Part shown: in pieces, positions 5,466 through 9,136 of the stretch | Numbering within the stretch: position 1 is the first letter of the stretch | How the letters are laid out: each line of letters opens with the position of its first letter | Source of the DNA: DAMCAP01 sp964369265 | GTDB lineage: Bacteria; Bacillota; Clostridia; Oscillospirales; Ruminococcaceae | Direction: 5' to 3' | Length of the DNA: 9,136 bases | Assembly: GCA_964369265.1 (NCBI GenBank) | Contig: CAYJEV010000069.1 | Span: 1 to 9,136, forward strand | Position numbers and translations under genes: made by a program | Notes under the pieces: model-generated | Told to the model about the DNA's origin: nothing | The model's input: only the letters and a program-made list of their open reading frames with translations | The model's database searches: none

Positions 5466-6062
5466 CTACATTTTTTCAAAGTCTGCCGCTGGGTGCTTGC
5501 AAATTGGACATATGATATCAGAAGGAAGTTCCTCGCCCTCATATACATAATTACAAATCGTACAGCGATAGCCTACCGCCTTAGCCGCCTGTGGCTTTGG
5601 CTTAACATGCGCTTGATAATAACTATAAGTCATCGGCTCTTTGTCAGACACCACATCACCATCCACAACCTCGCAGATGAACAATGTGTGTGAGCCTAAG
5701 TCAGACATTGAGATAACATCACATACAAGATATGCAGTCGCTATTTCAGGAATGTATGGTATCCCCTCAGCATAAGCAACTTTCTGCCCCTCAAATTTAT
5801 CCTTCTCTTTTCCACAACTAAAACCAAAACGCTCAAATGTGTCAAAACCTGTGTCCTGCGCAATTGATGTTACCACAAGCTTTTTAGTCTGAGTTAATAC
5901 CTCATTTGTGTATGTGCCTTTGTTAAGCGAAATAACTATTCTGTTTGGACTGTTCGCAACCTGTGTCACAGTATTAACTACACAAGCATTTGTTTTGTCG
6001 CCAATTTTGACTGAAGCAAGATAAAGTCCATAACTAATTTTGTAAAGTGCTTTGTTATTCAT
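5466..6062 (-). CDS. hrb: High-molecular-weight rubredoxin: flavin reductase domain fused to rubredoxin
   Basis: The 198-residue protein starts at the ATG whose complement is 6060-6062, with AGGAG (complement 6072-6076) upstream. Residues 1-155 are a flavin-reductase-like FMN-binding domain (VVNTVTQVANSPNRIVISLN, then KGTYTNEVL, and ERFGFSCGKEKDKFEG). Residues 165-198 are a compact rubrerythrin-type rubredoxin with CTIC (Cys 167, 170) and CPIC (Cys 185, 188), which should hold one iron in a Cys4 site. In Moorella, Hrb of this design passes electrons from NADH oxidoreductase to the flavodiiron protein FprA, which reduces nitric oxide or oxygen. No fprA or rubrerythrin lies beside it here, so its partner must be elsewhere. 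The protein is cytosolic and probably monocistronic. It could instead serve another flavin- or rubredoxin-linked reductase. Confidence 0.88.
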   Translation of the reverse strand: MNNKALYKISYGLYLASVKIGDKTNACVVNTVTQVANSPNRIVISLNKGTYTNEVLTQTKKLVVTSIAQDTGFDTFERFGFSCGKEKDKFEGQKVAYAEGIPYIPEIATAYLVCDVISMSDLGSHTLFICEVVDGDVVSDKEPMTYSYYQAHVKPKPQAAKAVGYRCTICNYVYEGEELPSDIICPICKHPAADFEKM

Positions 6063-6087
6063 GTTTTTGCTCTCCTTTTATTGTTTT

Positions 6088-6139
6088 AATATAGTTTATC
6101 AAATTTCATATTCATTGTTTATACTATTATAGTTTATCA
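6088..6139 (-). promoter_or_regulatory. Promoter region of the rubredoxin gene with a 12 bp direct repeat
   Basis: On the - strand TGATAAACTATA occurs twice (complement 6128-6139 and 6090-6101), 38 bp apart. Each copy runs into a -10-like hexamer: TATAAT (complement 6126-6131) and TATATT (complement 6088-6093). No good -35 lies 17 nt upstream of either, which suggests activator-dependent or repeat-bound control. The proximal -10 would give a leader of about 20 nt. Confidence 0.4.
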
Positions 6140-6175
6140 TACAATACTATATTCCGCAAGCATAAAAAGATATAC

Positions 6176-6209
6176 AAAAGAGCCACCAATTCTTTTGGAA
6201 TTGGTGGCT
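6176..6209 (-). terminator. Rho-independent terminator of the zinc-ribbon gene
   Basis: A perfect 12 bp stem, AGCCACCAATTC (6181-6192) with GAATTGGTGGCT (6198-6209), has a 5-nt loop. On the - strand it is followed by CTTTTG (complement of 6175-6180). It starts 10 bp after the stop codon of the zinc-ribbon gene and before the rubredoxin promoter. Confidence 0.85.
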
Positions 6210-6219
6210 AATGCTTTAA

Positions 6220-6495
6220 TTAGTTCTCTCTGTTCTTAGCAAAACAATCGCTGCAGTAAACAGGACGATCTTCTCTTGGCTTGAATGGAACACGAGCTTC
6301 GCATCCGCAAGAAGCGCAAGAAGCTGTGAACATTTCTCTCTCTGGTCTCAGGCTAGCCTTTCTAGCATCTCTGCAAGTCTTACATCTTTGTGGCTCATTT
6401 ACGAAGCCTCTCTCTGCGTAGAACTCTTGCTCACCAGCAGTAAAGATAAAGTCGGAAGAACACTCTTTGCATTTTAGGGTTTTGTCATCGTACAT
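6220..6495 (-). CDS. Small double zinc-ribbon protein
   Basis: The 91-residue protein starts at the ATG with complement 6493-6495; GAGG (complement 6505-6508) is 9 bases upstream. Eight cysteines fall into four CxxC knuckles: Cys 9/12 with Cys 38/41, and Cys 60/63 with Cys 81/84. These predict two zinc sites. The first half (CKECSSDFIFTAGEQEFYAE, then PQRCKTCRDARK) matches the probable zinc-ribbon family often labelled zf-trcl. The second half (CASCGCEARVPFKP, then RPVYCSDCF) matches a second CxxC..CxxC ribbon commonly joined to it. Such proteins are widespread in Clostridia and small enough to be nucleic-acid or partner-binding adaptors, but no precise role is known to me. The gene lies 107 bp downstream of the sigma gene on the same strand with no clear terminator between, so co-transcription is possible. 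Its own strong promoter was not found. Confidence 0.85.
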   Translation of the reverse strand: MYDDKTLKCKECSSDFIFTAGEQEFYAERGFVNEPQRCKTCRDARKASLRPEREMFTASCASCGCEARVPFKPREDRPVYCSDCFAKNREN

Positions 6496-6602
6496 AATTT
6501 CATACCTCGCTTAAAAAAATAGGTTATATTTACCCAATGTTACAACACAGATGACTAGCATAAGGAAGACTAAGGGCATTTATATATTGTAGCTACTAGA
6601 GC

Positions 6603-7199
6603 TTACAAACTTTGTAATAGAGACTCAAGCTTTTTCCTTGCTCTCTCGATTGATCCAGACACAGACTTCACTGTCACATTAAGCTCCAAAGCAACCTCTT
6701 TATAAGAAAGCCCTGAACAAAAAAGCAAAAGCGATTTGTATTCTAAATCAGTTAGTTTTTTCTTTAGTGTATCGTCGAAAGCAATGCTATTTTCCCTACT
6801 TACTACTATGTTTGATGGGTCATACTCTAGACTACCAATACTCTCGTCTTCAATTTCTGTTATAAAGTGAGCCTCAAGCTTATCTCTTCTACAAGCTCCC
6901 TCTCTATAACTTTGCAAACGATTGCTAATACACACATAAGCAAATGTTTTGAAAGATCCACCTTTGTCTATTTTATAATGCCTAATCGCTGAAAATAGAC
7001 CTACAAGACCTTCACTTATTGCGTCCTGCCTATCTGCTTCATTTCCCATGTTGTATAAAGCCGATACACGACTATATACCAAAGGCAAATATCTCTCTAT
7101 TAATAGCTCTCCACCCTCAAGGTTTCCCTCCTGATAAAGCTCTACTAACTGAGTGTCATTAAGCTCGGTGTAACAAGATAATTCGGATATACGCTTCAT
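6603..7199 (-). CDS. Sigma-70 family RNA polymerase sigma factor, SigH-like
   Basis: The 198-residue protein starts at the ATG with complement 7197-7199; AAGAGG (complement 7204-7209) is 4 bases upstream. Region 2 spans about 28-100, including the core-binding stretch DAISEGLVGLFSAIRHYKID (59-78). Region 4 spans about 144-195 with a helix-turn-helix (LSYKEVALELNVTVKSVSGS, 164-183). The layout, with DPSNIVVSRE (127-136) between the regions, follows sporulation/stationary-phase SigH. It is a little shorter than usual SigH, and the part expected to read the -10 (residues 90-112, CISNRLQSYREGACRRDK) diverges, so promoter choice may differ. Neither of the usual sigH neighbours, the translation/transcription genes such as nusG or secE, is here, so it is probably a paralogue. 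No anti-sigma gene is adjacent. It is transcribed from a near-perfect sigma-A promoter. Confidence 0.88.
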   Translation of the reverse strand: MKRISELSCYTELNDTQLVELYQEGNLEGGELLIERYLPLVYSRVSALYNMGNEADRQDAISEGLVGLFSAIRHYKIDKGGSFKTFAYVCISNRLQSYREGACRRDKLEAHFITEIEDESIGSLEYDPSNIVVSRENSIAFDDTLKKKLTDLEYKSLLLFCSGLSYKEVALELNVTVKSVSGSIERARKKLESLLQSL

Positions 7200-7232
7200 A
7201 ATACCTCTTTATTGTCAAATGCTTACATCTGC

Positions 7233-7261
7233 ATTGTACAATATTTAAATAGCTGTGTCAA
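7233..7261 (-). promoter_or_regulatory. Near-consensus sigma-A promoter of the sigma factor gene
   Basis: On the - strand, TTGACA (complement 7256-7261), a 17-nt spacer and TACAAT (complement 7233-7238). The leader to the ATG is about 30 nt. Confidence 0.85.
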
Positions 7262-7320
7262 TAGCAATAAATTTTCACTACATACTATATCGACAAAATA
7301 CGTCAATTCCTTTTTGTAAG

Positions 7321-7341
7321 AAATGTCATTTAATGACATTT
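7321..7341. promoter_or_regulatory. Perfect 21 bp palindrome, candidate operator
   Basis: AAATGTCATT and AATGACATTT are exact reverse complements around a single central T (7331). The dyad lies 60 bp upstream of the sigma gene's -35 and about 120 bp past the end of the MATE gene. Ten-base half-sites are typical of a homodimeric regulator such as a MarR, GntR or TetR type, but the protein is unknown. The remaining gap (7200-7459) holds only short weak AT-rich repeats such as AAAATG-TG-CATTTT (7385-7398). Confidence 0.6.
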
Positions 7342-7459
7342 GTTTTGAGCAATAACCACTATCCACGAACTTGTTTACAGGTTAAAAATGTGCATTTTCA
7401 TAGAAAATCACTAAATTTCTAAATGTTTTTTCTACACTTCATACGAATAGTAGTTTTAG

Positions 7460-8821
7460 TTACCTAGTTACATCTTTTATCCATTTTCCTCTAAAAACTC
7501 TCACACTTGCAAACAACGCCTTAATAATTTCGTCACACTTCAAAAGAAGATACACAAGCGGCACAGGAAGCCCCAAAACTAGCCCCGCAACATATCCTAA
7601 CGGAATTGCAATTATCCACATAATTATAACATCCATAACAGTGACATATTTAGTATCGCCGCCACCTCTTAAAACACCCATCATCAATATAATTGCAACA
7701 GCCTGAAACACAACAATAAAAGAAGAAACGCTTGTTATTTGGAAAGCATAGTCTTTTGCAAGCTCTGATATGTTATAGAAAGAAATGACTGGTGTTCTAA
7801 TTAACAGTATCGCCATCGCCCCAAATATCCCAAGCAAAAACGCCATTACATTAAACGCCTTTGCCCTTTCAAGAGCTAATGTGTAATCTCCTTTGCCAAT
7901 CGTTTGGCCTGTGGTGCTAGAAGCCGCAGCAGCTATACCAAACATAGCAATGCCAGCAAGTTGGAATAAAACAGAGCTTATTGAATTGGCAGCAACAACT
8001 TCCCTGCCCATTCTAGCAATAATAATATTTACTATTGCATTACCAGTTGTCCATAGCATCTCATTCATTACAACAACTAAAGCAAACTGCATAAATAAAG
8101 GAATCAAGCTCTTGTCAAATATTTTTAAGTAAGATAATTTAAACTGTAGTTTTTTCTCATATTTAAGCATGAAGGTTATAATAACGATAGTTTCAATAAC
8201 TCTTGATACTAGTGTTGCAATTGCAGCACCCTCAATACCAAGCTCTGGGAAACCGAAGTTACCAAAAATTAAGCAGTAGTTCAAAATCGTGTTTGTAACT
8301 AGTGAGATAGAATAAACAACAACCGATATCTTAACTGTCCCTATAGATCTAAATATACCAATAGAGCTGTTAGTTATTCCACTAAACAAATATGAAAAAC
8401 CAACTATCTTCAAGTAATCCACAGCCTCTGAAACAACAGCAGGGTCGTTTGCGATAAATATCTTTACCACTTGTTCAGGGAAAAACTGCGATATTAAAAA
8501 GAAAATTATAGCAACCGATCCGACTAGTCTATACATAATCGAAATGGCTGCCCTAACTTTATCATGCTCTCCCTTTCCCCAATACTGCGAGGTTATAACA
8601 GATGTTCCTGAGGCAACGCCCTGAGAAAGCACCATAAACATAAAGGATAATTGATTAGCAATTGATGCGGCTGAGAGCTGTATTTCGCCAACTCGCCCAA
8701 GCATGACAGTGTCCATCATATTAACGCCGAAATTTATTAAGTTTTGTAATGCAATAGGTATTGCTATTGCAGCAAGAGTTTTATAGAACTCTTTGTCGTC
8801 AAGCCTTAGTATAGCACGCAT
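7460..8821 (-). CDS. MATE family multidrug/cation antiporter
   Basis: The 453-residue protein starts at the ATG with complement 8819-8821, which has GAGG (complement 8829-8832) 7 bases upstream. An in-frame TTG at 8836 overlaps that SD and is rejected. About twelve hydrophobic helices form two halves, as in the MatE fold. Family features include DTVMLGRVGEIQLSAASIAN (37-56), SGTSVITSQYWGKGEHDKVR (71-90) and the equivalent AAASSTTGQTIGKGDY in the second half. Such proteins export drugs, dyes or metabolites in exchange for sodium or protons across the cytoplasmic membrane. The substrate cannot be told from sequence. Length and both halves are complete. It has its own promoter and lies 260 bp upstream of the sigma gene on the same strand, without a convincing terminator in between. 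Confidence 0.92.
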   Translation of the reverse strand: MRAILRLDDKEFYKTLAAIAIPIALQNLINFGVNMMDTVMLGRVGEIQLSAASIANQLSFMFMVLSQGVASGTSVITSQYWGKGEHDKVRAAISIMYRLVGSVAIIFFLISQFFPEQVVKIFIANDPAVVSEAVDYLKIVGFSYLFSGITNSSIGIFRSIGTVKISVVVYSISLVTNTILNYCLIFGNFGFPELGIEGAAIATLVSRVIETIVIITFMLKYEKKLQFKLSYLKIFDKSLIPLFMQFALVVVMNEMLWTTGNAIVNIIIARMGREVVAANSISSVLFQLAGIAMFGIAAAASSTTGQTIGKGDYTLALERAKAFNVMAFLLGIFGAMAILLIRTPVISFYNISELAKDYAFQITSVSSFIVVFQAVAIILMMGVLRGGGDTKYVTVMDVIIMWIIAIPLGYVAGLVLGLPVPLVYLLLKCDEIIKALFASVRVFRGKWIKDVTR

Positions 8822-8839
8822 TTCATCACCTCTCAAAGG

Positions 8840-8868
8840 ATTATATCATACTAAAGTGTTAATTGCAA
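8840..8868 (-). promoter_or_regulatory. Sigma-A promoter of the MATE gene, very short leader
   Basis: On the - strand TTGCAA (complement 8863-8868), a 17-nt spacer and an extended -10 TGA-TATAAT (hexamer complement 8840-8845). The predicted transcript start is only about 12 nt before the ATG, just enough to include the ribosome binding site. Confidence 0.75.
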
Positions 8869-8881
8869 TAGTATTATACAT

Positions 8882-8918
8882 ATATAAATCCCTAGCCAAC
8901 TTTCCGCTGACTAGGGAT
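8882..8918 (-). terminator. Terminator of the right-edge partial gene
   Basis: On the - strand a 13 bp stem (ATCCCTAGTCAGC with GTTGGCTAGGGAT, complement 8888-8918) closes a GGAAA loop and is followed by TTATAT. Two G-U pairs form only in the - strand RNA, so that is the likely direction. The T-tract is modest. The hairpin lies about 80 bp after the partial gene's stop and upstream of the MATE promoter. Confidence 0.6.
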
Positions 8919-8997
8919 GATTTTCTTAAATGCAAAATTCTATTATATATTTTATTATCAGATGTCGGCTGTCTCAAATATATTATAAAAACTAATG

Positions 8998-9136
8998 TTA
9001 TATAGCACTTAACTCTAAATTTGAATTATAATCTTTCAAAGCTTGTTCATCAGTTAATGACTTGCTTTGGCAAATTCCATCTTCAGTAATAGCAACAGTA
9101 ACTAGCTGACACTCATTCATATAGTTGAATTTACAT
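8998..9136 (-). CDS. C-terminal end of an unknown protein (partial, runs off the window)
   Basis: An open frame on the - strand enters from the right edge and stops at TAA (complement 8998-9000), leaving 45 residues. The visible part reads NECQLVTVAITEDGICQSKS and ends LKDYNSNLELSAI. It looks like a beta strand followed by a short acidic helix. An internal ATG (complement 9118-9120) has no ribosome binding site, so the true start is probably outside the window. I do not recognise the family. A - strand hairpin downstream supports a real transcript ending here. Confidence 0.5.
   Translation of the reverse strand, partial: CKFNYMNECQLVTVAITEDGICQSKSLTDEQALKDYNSNLELSAI

Noticed and set aside
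5220..5693. A 157-residue + strand open frame
   Set aside because: It runs through the hairpin cluster and into the antisense of the rubredoxin gene, has no convincing ribosome binding site and resembles no family.
7385..7398. AAAATG-TG-CATTTT as terminator of the MATE gene
   Set aside because: The stem is A-T rich, 6 bp, with a 2-base loop too small to fold well; support is too weak.
8822..8836. TTG start five codons upstream for the MATE gene
   Set aside because: The ribosome binding site would lie inside the coding sequence. The ATG with complement 8819-8821 has it at the right distance.

Overview
The window looks like a chromosomal segment of a low-GC, anaerobic member of the Bacillota, most likely class Clostridia. 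The evidence is the AT-rich intergenic DNA, strong AGGAGG-type ribosome binding sites with frequent TTG or ATG starts, typical sigma-A promoters, and clostridial-type genes: a DegV fatty-acid-binding protein, a flavin reductase-rubredoxin fusion, a SigH-like sigma factor and a two-part zinc-ribbon protein. I cannot name the genus.

The layout is two opposing gene sets. The left half is on the + strand. It holds the tail of an unknown gene, a translationally coupled pair of unknown proteins (the first with eight tandem 27-residue repeats, the second ending in a hydrophobic tail), a KdpD-like universal stress protein with its own promoter and terminator, and a two-gene operon of DegV followed by a membrane-bound chemoreceptor-like protein. 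The right half is on the - strand. Reading leftwards from the right edge, it holds the tail of an unknown gene, a MATE transporter, a sigma-70 family factor, a zinc-ribbon protein and the flavin reductase-rubredoxin. The two sets converge on about 535 bp without a believable gene (4931-5465), which is packed with inverted repeats.

Few of these genes form an obvious pathway. The rubredoxin fusion suggests oxygen or nitric-oxide defence in an anaerobe. DegV and the receptor-like protein share a transcript with a 16 bp gap, which could link fatty-acid handling or membrane state to signalling, but this is inference. The sigma gene has a near-consensus sigma-A promoter and a perfect 21 bp palindrome about 60 bp upstream of it.

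The most unusual parts are the repeat protein, whose gene carries an exact 243 bp internal duplication, and the hairpin-rich convergent region. Neither clearly amounts to a new system. The repeat gene with its coupled membrane-tail partner is the best candidate for something undescribed.
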